DNA of 64,000 nt from Amycolatopsis saalfeldensis (GTDB taxonomy: Bacteria > Actinomycetota > Actinomycetes > Mycobacteriales > Pseudonocardiaceae), in NCBI RefSeq assembly GCF_900110575.1, contig NZ_FOEF01000021.1, positions 121,337 through 185,336 on the forward strand, in the 5' to 3' direction. The notes under the pieces were generated by a model. That model had not been told where the DNA came from, ran no database searches, and saw nothing but the letters and a program-made list of their open reading frames with translations. The position numbers were made by a program, and so were the translations under genes. Each line of letters begins with the position of its first letter. The first letter of the stretch is position 1. Below are positions 47,461 through 56,989 of the stretch, piece after piece.

Positions 47461-49974
47461 TTGACGCAGGGGGACCCGCAACCGCTTGTCTCGGTGATCG
47501 TGGTGAACTACCGCGGCGCTGACGACACGATCACCTGCCTGCGGGCGCTCAGCTCCGAGCTGGACTACGAGAACGTCGAGCTGATCTGCGTCGACAACGC
47601 CTCGGGCGGTGACGACGCCGCCCGCATCCGGGCCGCGGTCCCGGCCGCGCGGCTGATCGAATCGCCGGTGAACACCGGGTTCGCCGGCGGCTGCAACCTC
47701 GGCGCGAAGCACGCCAAGGGCACGGTGCTCGGCTTCCTCAACAACGACGCCCGCCCGGCGCCGCGCTGGGTCTCCGCTGCCGTCGCCGAGCTGCGGACGC
47801 AGCCGACGGTGGCCGCCGTGGCCAGCAAGGTGCTCGACTGGGAGGGCACCGGCACCGATTTCGTCGACGCGGGCCTGACCTGGTTCGGCATGGGCTACAA
47901 GCGGCACGCGGGCAGCCCGCTGGCCGACGTCCCCGAGGCCGAGCACGAGCTGGCCAAGGACGTGCTCTTCGGCACCGGCTCGGCGATGTTCGTACGCGCT
48001 TCGGTGTTCGCCGAGCTGGGCGGGTTCGACGAGCGGTTCTTCATGTTCTACGAGGACGTCGACTTCGGCTGGCGGCTGAACCTGCGCGGCTGGCGGGTGC
48101 GTTACGTGCCGGAGTCGCTGACCTACCACCGTCACCACGGCACGATGGCCGCCGTCGACGCGCCGGAGACCGGCCGCGAGACGTTCCTGCTGGAGCGCAA
48201 CGCGCTGGCCGCGCTGTACAAGAACCTGTCCGACGAGTCGCTGGCCCGCGCGCTACCCGCCGCGCTCGCGCTGGCCGTCCGGCGCGCGACCGCCCGCGGT
48301 GGTCTCGACCCGGATCAGCTGGACCTGGAAAAGGGCGTCAGCCCGGTCGAAACGGGCGACATCGCGGTGCCGCGGACGACGCTGGCCGGGGTGCTGGCCG
48401 TCGACCGGTTCGTGGAGCTGCTGCCTTCGCTGGCCGAATCGCGCGCGGTCGAGCAGGCCGCGCGGGTGCGCACCGATGCGGACCTGCTTCCGTTGCTGCG
48501 CAAGGCTTTGGAGCCCGCGTACCCGCTACCGGACTACCTGCGCGGGCACGAGATCCTGGTCGAGGCGTTCGGCATCGAGTCCGTGTTCGGGCAGCGGCGC
48601 AAGATCCTCGTGCTGACCGGCGACTCGATCACCGAGCGGATGGCCGGGCCCGCGATCCGGGCGTGGAACATCGCCTCGACGCTGGCCGCCGAGCACGAAG
48701 TGCACCTGATGACCACGAACCCGCTGGTCTCGCCGCCGCCGTCGGTCTTCCGCGTCAGCTCCGGCAAACACCGCGACCTGGACGCGCCGATCGAGTGGGC
48801 CGACGTGGTCATCCTGCAGGGCCACGTGCTGGAGCTGGCGCCTTCGCTGAAGAAGCAGCACGAGCACAAGATCGTGGTCGCCGACGTCTACGACCCGATG
48901 CACCTGGAGCTGCTGGAGCAGGGCAAGGGCGTGGCCGACGACCAGCGCGCGCTGGACCTCGCCGGGGTCACGAAGGTGCTGGACGCGCAGCTGGAGCGCG
49001 CGGACTTCTTCCTGTGCGCCTCCGAGCGGCAGCGGCACTTCTGGCTGGGCCACCTGGCCGCGCTGGGGCGGCTCTCACCGCGGCTGTACGACGCGGACCC
49101 GACCACGCAGTCGCTGCTCGCGGTGGTCCCGTTCGGGCTGTCGCCGCAGGCGCCGGTGCGGACCGGGCCGGGGCTGCGCGCGTCGCTCGGCATCGGCGAG
49201 TCCGACCGCGTGGTGCTGTGGGCGGGCGGGGTGTACAGCTGGTTCGACCCGCTGACGCTGATCCGCGCGTTCGACCTGCTGCGCGAGCGCCGGGACGACG
49301 CCCGGCTGGTGTTCCTCGGCATGAAGCACCCGAACCCCGAGGTCGCCGAGATGGACATCGGCGCGCGGACCGTACGGCTGGCCGATTCGCTGGGGCTCAC
49401 CGACAAGCACGTGTTCTTCAACGAGCACTGGGTGCCCTACTCCGACCGGCAGAACTGGCTGCTGGACGCGAACACCGGCGTCACCACGCACTACGAGCAC
49501 GTGGAGACCACCTTCGCGTTCCGCACGCGGGTGCTGGACTACCTGTGGGCGGGCCTGCCGATCGTCACCACGGACGGCGACGCGTTCGCCGACCTGGTGC
49601 GGGCCGAGGGGCTCGGCGTCGTGGTGCCGGCGGAGGACCCCGTCGCGCTGGCGGCGGCGCTGGAGAAGACGCTGTACGACGAGGAGTTCGCGGCCGGCTG
49701 CGTCTCGCGGATCACCGAAGTCGCGCGGCGGTACGCGTGGCCGGAGGCGCTGAAGCCGCTGGTGGAGTTCTGCCGTGATCCGCACCCGGCGGCCGACCGG
49801 CTGCCCGGCTCCGCGGACCTCACCACGACGCCACCGGTGCGGGGCCGCGAGATGGTGCGGCGCGACGTCGACCTGATCCGGGAGTACCTGACCGCGGGCG
49901 GGCCTTCGGAGCTGGCGCGGCGCGTCGGCGGCCGGGTCTCGAAGGTCGCACGCCAACGGCTGCGCCGTGGCTGA
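47461..49974 (+). CDS. Two-domain glycosyltransferase, GT2 fused to GT4-like
   Basis: An 837-residue protein. The N-terminal ~280 residues are a GT2 domain (VIVVNYRGADDTITC, ICVDNASGGDDAA, FLNNDARPAPRW, FMFYEDVDFGWRLNLRGW). After a linker, residues ~380-780 form a GT-B domain (LTGDSITERMAGPAIRAWNI, VLWAGGVYSWFDPLTLIRA, RTRVLDYLWAGLPIVTTDGD). TTG 47461 follows AGGAG. Both domains keep their motifs, so the protein may add two sugars in sequence. It overlaps the following GT4 gene by eight bases. Confidence 0.83.
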   Translation: MTQGDPQPLVSVIVVNYRGADDTITCLRALSSELDYENVELICVDNASGGDDAARIRAAVPAARLIESPVNTGFAGGCNLGAKHAKGTVLGFLNNDARPAPRWVSAAVAELRTQPTVAAVASKVLDWEGTGTDFVDAGLTWFGMGYKRHAGSPLADVPEAEHELAKDVLFGTGSAMFVRASVFAELGGFDERFFMFYEDVDFGWRLNLRGWRVRYVPESLTYHRHHGTMAAVDAPETGRETFLLERNALAALYKNLSDESLARALPAALALAVRRATARGGLDPDQLDLEKGVSPVETGDIAVPRTTLAGVLAVDRFVELLPSLAESRAVEQAARVRTDADLLPLLRKALEPAYPLPDYLRGHEILVEAFGIESVFGQRRKILVLTGDSITERMAGPAIRAWNIASTLAAEHEVHLMTTNPLVSPPPSVFRVSSGKHRDLDAPIEWADVVILQGHVLELAPSLKKQHEHKIVVADVYDPMHLELLEQGKGVADDQRALDLAGVTKVLDAQLERADFFLCASERQRHFWLGHLAALGRLSPRLYDADPTTQSLLAVVPFGLSPQAPVRTGPGLRASLGIGESDRVVLWAGGVYSWFDPLTLIRAFDLLRERRDDARLVFLGMKHPNPEVAEMDIGARTVRLADSLGLTDKHVFFNEHWVPYSDRQNWLLDANTGVTTHYEHVETTFAFRTRVLDYLWAGLPIVTTDGDAFADLVRAEGLGVVVPAEDPVALAAALEKTLYDEEFAAGCVSRITEVARRYAWPEALKPLVEFCRDPHPAADRLPGSADLTTTPPVRGREMVRRDVDLIREYLTAGGPSELARRVGGRVSKVARQRLRRG

Positions 49975-51052
49975 CCGCCCCTTGCGGGTGCTGCTCGACG
50001 GCACTCCCCTGCTCGGCTCGCGGACCGGCATCGGCCGGTACACCGCCGCGCTGAGCGAGGAGCTGGCCTCGATGTCCGATGTGGACCTGCGCGCGGTGGC
50101 GTTCACCTTGCGCGGCTGGCGAAAGCTGCGTCACGTGCTGCCACACGGCGTGCGGGCGCGCGGCATGCCGGTGTCCGCGCGGCTGCTGCGCCAGACCTGG
50201 CTGCGCTCGGAGCTGCCGCCGGTGGAGCTGTTCGCGGGCTCGACGGACGTGGTGCACGGGACCAATTTCGTGCTGCCCGGCCGGCTGCGGGCCGCGGGCG
50301 TGCTGACCATCCACGACCTGGCGTTCCTGGACGCGCCCGACGAGCTGGCGCCGTCGGACCGCGACCTGCCGGAACTGGTCCGCCGCGGTGTCGCCCGCGC
50401 GAACGTGATCTGCACCCCGACGGCCGCCGTCGCCGACGCCGTCGCGACCCGCCTAGACGTGGACCGCGACAAGATCGTGGTGACCCCGCTGGGCGTCAAC
50501 CCGGCCTGGTTCACCGCCCGCCCCCCGGACGACGGCCGGCGCGCGAAGCTCCGTCTGCCGGAGAAGTACCTGCTGTTCGCGGGTGCCGCCGGCCCGCGCA
50601 AGGGCCTGGACTGGCTGGCCCGCACCCACGCCTCGGCACCCGATCTGCCGCCGCTGGTCTTCGCGGGCCCGGGCCCGTTCGAACGGCTCCCCCGCTCCGG
50701 CCAGACGGGCTATCTGTCCGATGTGGACCTCCGCACCGTCGTCGCCGGCGCCGCCGCACTGGTCCTGCCCTCCCGCGACGAGGGTTTCGGCCTGCCCGTG
50801 CTGGAAGCCATGGCCTCCGACGTCCCCGTGGTATGCACCGACATCCCGGCCCTGCGCGAGGTCGCGGGCGACTGCGCCACCCTGGTCCCGTACGACGACG
50901 TGGACGCCCTCGCCGAAGCCCTCCGCACCGCCGTCACGGACCCCCACGCCACCGCGACATCCACCGCCCGCCGAACCCACGCCGCGAACTACACCTGGCG
51001 AAAGTGCGCGGACCTCACTGTCGGCGCTTACAAAAAAGCCATGGAGCGCTAA
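49967..51052 (+). CDS. Glycosyltransferase, GT4 family
   Basis: A 361-residue GT-B transferase: LLDGTPLLGSRTGIGRYTAA, FAGAAGPRKGLDWLARTH, LPSRDEGFGLPVLEAMASD with the E-x7-E motif. The GTG overlaps the upstream fused GT gene, so the three plus-strand transferases (46494-51052) form one operon. It is similar to the two minus-strand GT4 genes, probably by duplication. It converges on rmlD with three bases between. Confidence 0.86.
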   Translation: MADRPLRVLLDGTPLLGSRTGIGRYTAALSEELASMSDVDLRAVAFTLRGWRKLRHVLPHGVRARGMPVSARLLRQTWLRSELPPVELFAGSTDVVHGTNFVLPGRLRAAGVLTIHDLAFLDAPDELAPSDRDLPELVRRGVARANVICTPTAAVADAVATRLDVDRDKIVVTPLGVNPAWFTARPPDDGRRAKLRLPEKYLLFAGAAGPRKGLDWLARTHASAPDLPPLVFAGPGPFERLPRSGQTGYLSDVDLRTVVAGAAALVLPSRDEGFGLPVLEAMASDVPVVCTDIPALREVAGDCATLVPYDDVDALAEALRTAVTDPHATATSTARRTHAANYTWRKCADLTVGAYKKAMER

Positions 51053-51055
51053 GTT

Positions 51056-51943
51056 TTACTGCGTGGCGAAATAAGCCTTCAACGCCTCATCCCAGGACCG
51101 CAGCGGCGTCAGCCCCGCCTCCCGCCAGGAAGCGTTCGACAGCACCGAATACGCGGGCCTCGGCGCCGGGAGCGGATAGTCCGCCGTCGTACAAGGCTTG
51201 ATCCGTGACGGATCGGCCCCCAGTTCCGTGAAGATCGCCTTCGCGAAGCCGCACCAAGACACCTCCCCCGCACCAGTGCAGTGCAGGACAGACGAGGCCG
51301 GCGCACCGTCCTCCGCCAAGAAACCGGCCAGCTCCACCAGCCCGGCCGCCAAATCGGCCGACCACGTGGGCGAGCCCACCTGATCGTCCACAACGGACAG
51401 TGTGTCCTTCTCCTTCTCAAGCCGCGCCATGGTCTTCACGAAGTTCTTGCCGGACTTGCCGTACACCCAGCTCGTGCGCACCACCCAGGACCGCGCGCCG
51501 GAGCCCAGCACGGCGTCCTCGCCCGCCGCCTTCGTGCGGCCGTACGCGGTGTGCGGGCCCAATGTGTCAGTCACTTCATAAGGGCGGGAGGCGTCGCCGG
51601 CGAACACGTAGTCCGTGGACACGTGCACCAGCGGCACTCGACGGGACGCGCACGCCGCCGCCAGGACCCGCGGGCCGTCGACGTTCACGGCGAACGCGCG
51701 CTTCTCGTCGGTCTCCGCGGCGTCGACCGCGGTGTACGCCGCGGCGTTCAGCACCACCGGGAACGCGCCCGAGGCCGCCGCCCGCGAGGCCAGGGCGCCC
51801 ACCGCGGACAGCACGTCGCCCACCGACGTCAGGTTCAGCTCGGCCGAGGGCGGCGCGAGCACCTCGACCTCCGGACCGGCCTTCGCGGCCAGGTCACGGC
51901 CGAGCTGGCCGGACCCGCCGGGCACGAGCAGAGCTAGCCGCAT
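51056..51943 (-). CDS. rmlD: dTDP-4-dehydrorhamnose reductase
   Basis: A 295-residue short-chain reductase, the last step of dTDP-L-rhamnose synthesis. NAD(P)H motif VPGGSGQLGRDLA, the STDYVFAGD stretch and catalytic AYGRTKAAGE (YxxxK) are intact. ATG 51941-51943 follows GGGAGG. It lies 27 bases downstream of rmlB on the same strand, so the pair is an operon; rmlA and rmlC are not in the window. Rhamnose is needed by WbbL for the arabinogalactan linker. Confidence 0.93.
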   Translation of the reverse strand: MRLALLVPGGSGQLGRDLAAKAGPEVEVLAPPSAELNLTSVGDVLSAVGALASRAAASGAFPVVLNAAAYTAVDAAETDEKRAFAVNVDGPRVLAAACASRRVPLVHVSTDYVFAGDASRPYEVTDTLGPHTAYGRTKAAGEDAVLGSGARSWVVRTSWVYGKSGKNFVKTMARLEKEKDTLSVVDDQVGSPTWSADLAAGLVELAGFLAEDGAPASSVLHCTGAGEVSWCGFAKAIFTELGADPSRIKPCTTADYPLPAPRPAYSVLSNASWREAGLTPLRSWDEALKAYFATQ

Positions 51944-51970
51944 CGCTTACCTCCCAAGCAACCGCGAGAA

Positions 51971-52963
51971 TCAGGACGCGCCGAGCGCGGCACGGGCCTT
52001 CAGCGGCTCCCACCACGCGCGGTTGTCCGCGTACCAGCGCACCGTACCCGCCAGACCGTCCTCGAAGGACACCCGCGGAGCGTAACCGAGTTCGCCACTG
52101 ATCTTGGTGATGTCCACGGAGTACCGCCGATCGTGGCCCTTGCGGTCGGCCACCGGCTCGACCATGTCCCAGCCCACGCCGACCGCGTCCAGCAGCCGTC
52201 CGGTCAGGTCGCGGTTCGTCAGCTCCGTGCCGCCGCCGATGTTGTAGATCTCGCCCGCCCGGCCGCCGTCGGCGACGAGCTGGATGCCGTGGCAGTGATC
52301 GTCCACATGCAACCAGTCGCGGACATTGAGGCCGTCGCCGTAGAGCGGCACCTTGCGGCCGTCGAGCAGGTTCGTGACGAAGACCGGGATCACCTTCTCC
52401 GGGAACTGGTACGGGCCGTAGTTGTTCGAGCACCGCGTGACACAGACCGGCAGCCCGTGCGTGCGGAAGAACGAGCGCGCGATCAGGTCCGAGGACGCCT
52501 TCGACGCCGAGTAGGGCGAATTCGGCTCCAGTACGTGTTCTTCCGACCACGAACCGTCCGCGATGGACCCGTACACCTCGTCCGTGGACACGTGCACGAA
52601 CTTGCCGACGCCGGCCTCCAGCGCCGCCTGCAACAGGGTCTGGGTGCCGAGCACGTTGGTCAGCACGAAGTCGGCCGAGCCGAGGATCGAACGGTCCACA
52701 TGGGACTCCGCGGCGAAGTGCACCACCAGGTCGACGCCGCGCATCAGCCCGGTGACCAGCTCCGCGTCGCAGATGTCCCCCGGCACGAAGCGAAGCCGCG
52801 GGTCGGCGGCCACGGGGTCGAGGTTCGCCCGGTTGCCCGCGTAGGTGAGCTTGTCCAGCACCACGACCTCGGCGTCACCCAGCGTCGGGTACGCACCCGT
52901 CAGCGCCTGCCGCACGTAGTGCGATCCGATGAAGCCGGCACCGCCGGTGACCAAGACCCGCAT
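51971..52963 (-). CDS. rmlB: dTDP-glucose 4,6-dehydratase
   Basis: A 330-residue extended short-chain dehydratase. NAD motif VTGGAGFIGSHYVRQ, HFAAESHVDRS, STDEVYGSI with the catalytic Asp-Glu, and YSASKASSDL (YxxxK). It converts dTDP-glucose to the 4-keto-6-deoxy sugar used by RmlC/RmlD. It starts at the ATG complement of 52961-52963 and is divergent from the first LCP gene. Confidence 0.95.
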   Translation of the reverse strand: MRVLVTGGAGFIGSHYVRQALTGAYPTLGDAEVVVLDKLTYAGNRANLDPVAADPRLRFVPGDICDAELVTGLMRGVDLVVHFAAESHVDRSILGSADFVLTNVLGTQTLLQAALEAGVGKFVHVSTDEVYGSIADGSWSEEHVLEPNSPYSASKASSDLIARSFFRTHGLPVCVTRCSNNYGPYQFPEKVIPVFVTNLLDGRKVPLYGDGLNVRDWLHVDDHCHGIQLVADGGRAGEIYNIGGGTELTNRDLTGRLLDAVGVGWDMVEPVADRKGHDRRYSVDITKISGELGYAPRVSFEDGLAGTVRWYADNRAWWEPLKARAALGAS

Positions 52964-53103
52964 GTCTGTACCCAACCTGTCCGTCTCTGCTGCCCGACCG
53001 GGCAATGAAAGCACCAGCCTACGGATCCTGTCGGGCGGACTCGGTAGAGTCACCTGAAGGCACACTGGTGGCCGGGGGGTTCGTCTTGCTGGGGGAGGAA
53101 CAC

Positions 53104-54636
53104 GTGACCGAGTGGCCTGGGGCACCCCTGCCGGTGCGCCCGGCGCACCGCAGTCGCGGCGTGCTCGTCGTGCTGCGGCGCGGCGGCAAGGTCGTGATGT
53201 CCGTGTTGTCGGTCGTCATCCTGGCGCTGACCTGGTACGGCTGGCAGTTCATCGGCGATCCGCAGACGGGGTTCACCACCACCGAGATCTTCGACCAGGC
53301 GCAGTCGCACGCCAAGCCGCTCGACGGCGCGATCGACATCCTCCTGGTCGGCCAGGACAGCCGCACCGACGCGCAGGGCAACCCGCTGCCGCGCGAGGTG
53401 CTGGACATGCTGCACGCCGGCGTCGCCGACGGCGAGCGCCAGACCGACACGATGATCCTCGTGCACATCCCGCAGAACGGGCAGCACGCCGTCGCCATCT
53501 CGTTCCCGCGAGACTCCTACGTCGACATCACCGGCGGGTTCGGCAAGCACAAACTCAACAGCGCGTACGTGTACGCCTACAACGACACGTTCAAGACACT
53601 TCAGGCGCACGGCGACGCCGATCTGAAGGACGTCGACGAGAAGGCGAAGGTCGCCGGCCGCAAGAACCTGGTCTCCACGCTGGAGAAGTTCATGGGCAAG
53701 CCGGGCATGATCGACCGGTACGCCGAAGTGAACCTGGCCAGCTTCTACGAGATCACCAACGCCATCGGCGGCGTCGAGGTGTGCCTCAACAACGCCGTGA
53801 AGGAGAAGAAGTCCGGCGTCGACCTGCCGGCCGGGCAGCAGAGCATCGAGGGCGTGCAGGCGCTGGCGTTCGTCCGGCAGCGTTACGGGCTGCCGAACGG
53901 CGACCTCGACCGCATCGGCCGCCAGCAGGCGTTCCTCTCCGGGCTGGCGAACAAGGTGCTGTCCTCGGACGTGCTGGCCAACCCGGTGAAGATCGCGCAG
54001 CTGATCGACGCCGTGAAGAAGTCCGTGGTGCTCTCGGCGGGCTGGGACCTCACCGAGTTCGCCGAGCAGATGCGCGGGCTCACCGGCGGCAACGTCGAGT
54101 TCCACACCATTCCCACGCAGGGCAACGCGACGATCGGCGGCGCCGACGTGCTGCGCGTCGACCCGGCGCAGGTGCAGGCGGAGGTCAGCCGGCTGACTTC
54201 CGACGGCGGCGCACCGCAGGACAAGCCCGCCTCGGCCACGCTGGCGGGCGCGGAGGCCGTCACCGTGGAGCTGTTCGACGGCACTGGCGCCGACACCGCC
54301 ACCCAGGCGCACACTCTGTTGCAGGGCAAGGGATTCAAGCTCGCGGGCGACACCAAGCTGTCCACCCGGTCCAGCAGCGTGATCCGCTACAACCCGGCGG
54401 ACGAGTCCGCGCTCGCGCTGGTCCGCGAGGCACTCGGCACCGAGGCCGAGGCCGAGCCGGACTCCGACGTCACCGCCGGGCACGTGCGCCTGCTGCTCGG
54501 CAAGGACCTGCGCGGCAAGCTGACGCCGGACACGTCGTCGAGCCCCTCGACGTCCTCCGCGCCGAAGACGCCGGTCGTGCCCGTCACCCCGACCGCGCCG
54601 CCGATTACGGCGGGCGGGGTGCCCTGCGTCAACTAA
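53104..54636 (+). CDS. LytR-CpsA-Psr (LCP) ligase with LytR_C domain
   Basis: A 510-residue membrane-anchored phosphotransferase that joins lipid-linked polysaccharide (arabinogalactan or similar) to peptidoglycan. One transmembrane helix (VMSVLSVVILALTWYGW), LCP domain with ILLVGQDSRTDAQG, TDTMILVHIP, ISFPRDSYVDI containing the catalytic Arg, and FVRQRYGLPNGDLDRIGRQQ. A LytR_C domain follows (~380-470) and a Ser/Thr/Pro tail ends GVPCVN. GTG 53104 follows GGGGGAGGA. It is paired with a second LCP gene and placed near rml genes, as in mycobacteria. Confidence 0.92.
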   Translation: MTEWPGAPLPVRPAHRSRGVLVVLRRGGKVVMSVLSVVILALTWYGWQFIGDPQTGFTTTEIFDQAQSHAKPLDGAIDILLVGQDSRTDAQGNPLPREVLDMLHAGVADGERQTDTMILVHIPQNGQHAVAISFPRDSYVDITGGFGKHKLNSAYVYAYNDTFKTLQAHGDADLKDVDEKAKVAGRKNLVSTLEKFMGKPGMIDRYAEVNLASFYEITNAIGGVEVCLNNAVKEKKSGVDLPAGQQSIEGVQALAFVRQRYGLPNGDLDRIGRQQAFLSGLANKVLSSDVLANPVKIAQLIDAVKKSVVLSAGWDLTEFAEQMRGLTGGNVEFHTIPTQGNATIGGADVLRVDPAQVQAEVSRLTSDGGAPQDKPASATLAGAEAVTVELFDGTGADTATQAHTLLQGKGFKLAGDTKLSTRSSSVIRYNPADESALALVREALGTEAEAEPDSDVTAGHVRLLLGKDLRGKLTPDTSSSPSTSSAPKTPVVPVTPTAPPITAGGVPCVN

Positions 54637-54712
54637 AGTCGGGCACTGAGCGTGGCGGCCGGGAGTGGACCGTCCGCGCGCCTTTAAGGTGGGGACCGGG
54701 GAGGTGCATGGG

Positions 54713-56122
54713 GTGCACGAGAACGAGGGCAAGTCCGGCAGCGCGGACGAGGCCGAGCCGACGTCGGAAACTGCCGGCGAGGAGGCCGCTTCGGCCGACA
54801 GTGTGACGGAGACGGCCGAGAGCGCGCCGAAGCCGGTCCTGGATCTGCCGCAACCGACAAAGCGGCCGGCTGTAGACACGGAAAGTGACGGGGAGCCGGT
54901 CTGGAAGCCGTCGCCGTTCCCCCGCACGCCCGGTCCCGCGCCGGTGGTCGTCACGCGCCGCGGCCGGGCCGGCCGCGCGGGCCGGGTGACCGCGCGGGTC
55001 GCGGTCGGCCTCGTGTCGGTGCTCGCGCTGGGCGCCACCGGCTACGCGTACGTCACCAAGGACCGGGTCCAGAACAGCGTGCCCACCACCGACGTGCTGA
55101 CGCCGCGCGCGGGTGAGCCGCCCGCGCCGCCCGCGGACGACGGCGGCACGGACATCCTCCTGGTCGGCAGCGACGCGCGCACCGACGCGCAGGGCAACCA
55201 GCTGCCCACGAGCATGCTGAAGCAGCTGCGCACCGAGGAAACCCCCGGGATCAACACCGACACGATCATCCTGCTGCGGATCCCGAAGGGCGGCGGCAAG
55301 GCGTCGGGCATCTCCATCCCCCGGGACAGCTGGGTCGACATCCCCGGCCGCGGCCAGGCGAAGATCAACTCGGCGTACGGCGTCGCGAAGGCCAGGTTCG
55401 CCGCCGACGAGCGTGCGAACGGGGAGAAGGACCAGGCGAAGATCGAGCGCGACTCCGACGGCGAGGGCCGCCGCGTGCTGGTCCAGACCGTGCAGGACCT
55501 GACGAAGGTCCGGATCGACCACTACGCCGAGGTCAACCTGCTGGGCTTCTACCTGCTCACCGAGGCGCTCGGCGGGGTCAAGGTCTGCCTGAACCACGCG
55601 ACCACGGACAAGGACTCGGGCGCGGACTTCCCCCGCGGCGTCCGGACCGTCTCGGGCGGTGAGGCGCTTTCCTTCGTGCGCCAGCGAAAGAACCTGCCGA
55701 ACGGCGACCTGGACCGGATCGTGCGGCAGCAGGCGTTCCTGTCCTCCGCGCTGCACCAGGTGCTCTCCGCGGGCACGCTGACCAGCCCGTCGACGCTGAA
55801 CAGCCTGATGGACGCCGTGCACCGCTCCATCGTGGTCGACGACGGCCTCGACGTGCTGGCCTTCGCGCAACAGGTGAAGGGCCTCACCTCCGGTGACCTG
55901 AACTTCACCACCATCCCGGTGATCACGGCCAACGGCCGCAGCCCCGACGGGCAGAGCATCGTCCAGATCGACCCGGCGGCGGTGCAGTCCTTCGTGGCCG
56001 GCCTGGTCGGCCGCGGCACCCCGAGCGGTGGCGGCGGGGCCGCGGCCGGTGCGCATGCCACGGCCGGGGCACGCGCGCTCACGCTGGATTCCGGCATCCC
56101 GGGCGTGCCCTGCGTCAACTGA
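54713..56122 (+). CDS. LytR-CpsA-Psr (LCP) ligase
   Basis: A 469-residue paralogue with a long acidic, disordered cytoplasmic N-terminus (~110 residues), a transmembrane helix (VAVGLVSVLALGATGYAYV), and the LCP core: ILLVGSDARTDAQG, TDTIILLRIP, ISIPRDSWVDIPG and FVRQRKNLPNGDLDRIVRQQ. It lacks the LytR_C domain of its neighbour yet ends in the closely similar GIPGVPCVN. GTG 54713 follows GGGGAGG. It likely shares the ligase role, perhaps with a different polymer. Confidence 0.9.
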   Translation: MHENEGKSGSADEAEPTSETAGEEAASADSVTETAESAPKPVLDLPQPTKRPAVDTESDGEPVWKPSPFPRTPGPAPVVVTRRGRAGRAGRVTARVAVGLVSVLALGATGYAYVTKDRVQNSVPTTDVLTPRAGEPPAPPADDGGTDILLVGSDARTDAQGNQLPTSMLKQLRTEETPGINTDTIILLRIPKGGGKASGISIPRDSWVDIPGRGQAKINSAYGVAKARFAADERANGEKDQAKIERDSDGEGRRVLVQTVQDLTKVRIDHYAEVNLLGFYLLTEALGGVKVCLNHATTDKDSGADFPRGVRTVSGGEALSFVRQRKNLPNGDLDRIVRQQAFLSSALHQVLSAGTLTSPSTLNSLMDAVHRSIVVDDGLDVLAFAQQVKGLTSGDLNFTTIPVITANGRSPDGQSIVQIDPAAVQSFVAGLVGRGTPSGGGGAAAGAHATAGARALTLDSGIPGVPCVN

Positions 56123-56157
56123 CTGGCCACGGACACTGATCGCGGCCGGGCCGGTCA
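56120..56157 (+). terminator. Hairpin after the second LCP gene
   Basis: TGACTGGCC (56120-56128) pairs with GGCCGGTCA (56149-56157), nine pairs including one wobble. It starts on the stop codon of the LCP gene and is a plausible terminator before the next gene. Confidence 0.5.
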
Positions 56158-56231
56158 GCTCAACTGCGAAGGCACGGCGCCGTAATGACGGACGTGACCC
56201 CGCGTCCAACCACGCTGGCTAGCCTGGAGCC

Positions 56232-56933
56232 ATGAGCCTCACCGAGCAGCTGCTGCGCCCGCTACTGGCGTCGCCGGCGAAACCGCTGATCACGCATTAC
56301 GACGACCGGCTCGGCAGCCGCGTCGAGCTGTCCGTGGCGACCACGGTGAACTGGGCCGCGAAGACGGCGAACTGGCTGGTCGACGAGTTCGACGTCGAGC
56401 CGGGTGACCACGTCGCGGTGCGCCTGCCCGCGCACTGGCAGACCGCCGGCGTGCTGCTGGGTGCGTGGTGGTGCGGTGCCCGCGTGGTCGCGGAGCCGTC
56501 CGGGGCACGGGTGGTGTTCGTCGGCCCGGACGAGGAAGTGGACGCGCCCGCGGTGGCCGTCGTCTCGCTCGACCCGATGGGCCGCGGCCTGAGCAACCCG
56601 CCCGGCGGCTCCGCGCTCGACTACCTCAACGAGGCCCGGCTGTCCGGCGACCAGTTCAGCCCGCTGTCCCCCATCCCCGGCGACACTCCGGCGCTCGGTA
56701 AGTCCACAGTGGACGAAATACTGACCGAAGCCAGGGCCCGCGCCGGGAAGCTCGGGCTCACCGCCACCGACCGCGTCCTGTCCACACTGGACTGGACGGT
56801 GCCCGAGGGGGTGCTCGACGGGCTGCTCGTGCCGTTGGCCGCGAGCGCCCACCTGGTCCAGGTGACCCACGCGGACCCGGCGAAACTCGACGCCCGCCGC
56901 GAGGCCGAGCGCACCACCGCCGACCTCTCCTGA
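56232..56933 (+). CDS. TIGR03089 family protein
   Basis: A 233-residue protein resembling an isolated N-terminal fragment of an AMP-forming ligase: VNWAAKTANWLVDEFDVEPG and AVRLPAHWQTAGVLLGAWW match that lobe, but the ATP/AMP core motifs and C-terminal lobe are missing. This is how TIGR03089 proteins look (Rv3268 in mycobacteria, beside the LCP gene). Function unknown. TAGCCT at 56220-56225 fits a -10 for a leaderless ATG 56232. Confidence 0.85.
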   Translation: MSLTEQLLRPLLASPAKPLITHYDDRLGSRVELSVATTVNWAAKTANWLVDEFDVEPGDHVAVRLPAHWQTAGVLLGAWWCGARVVAEPSGARVVFVGPDEEVDAPAVAVVSLDPMGRGLSNPPGGSALDYLNEARLSGDQFSPLSPIPGDTPALGKSTVDEILTEARARAGKLGLTATDRVLSTLDWTVPEGVLDGLLVPLAASAHLVQVTHADPAKLDARREAERTTADLS

Positions 56934-56941
56934 ACCCGACA

Positions 56942-56981
56942 ATGGCCCCCTCCCACGGGAATCCCGGCGAGAGGGGGCCAT
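56942..56981. terminator. 11-bp hairpin between convergent genes
   Basis: ATGGCCCCCTC (56942-56952) pairs with GAGGGGGCCAT (56971-56981); CGGG/CCCG within the loop forms a cap. It lies between the TIGR03089 and DoxX genes and should stop both transcripts. Confidence 0.75.
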
Positions 56982-56989
56982 CGCGTACG

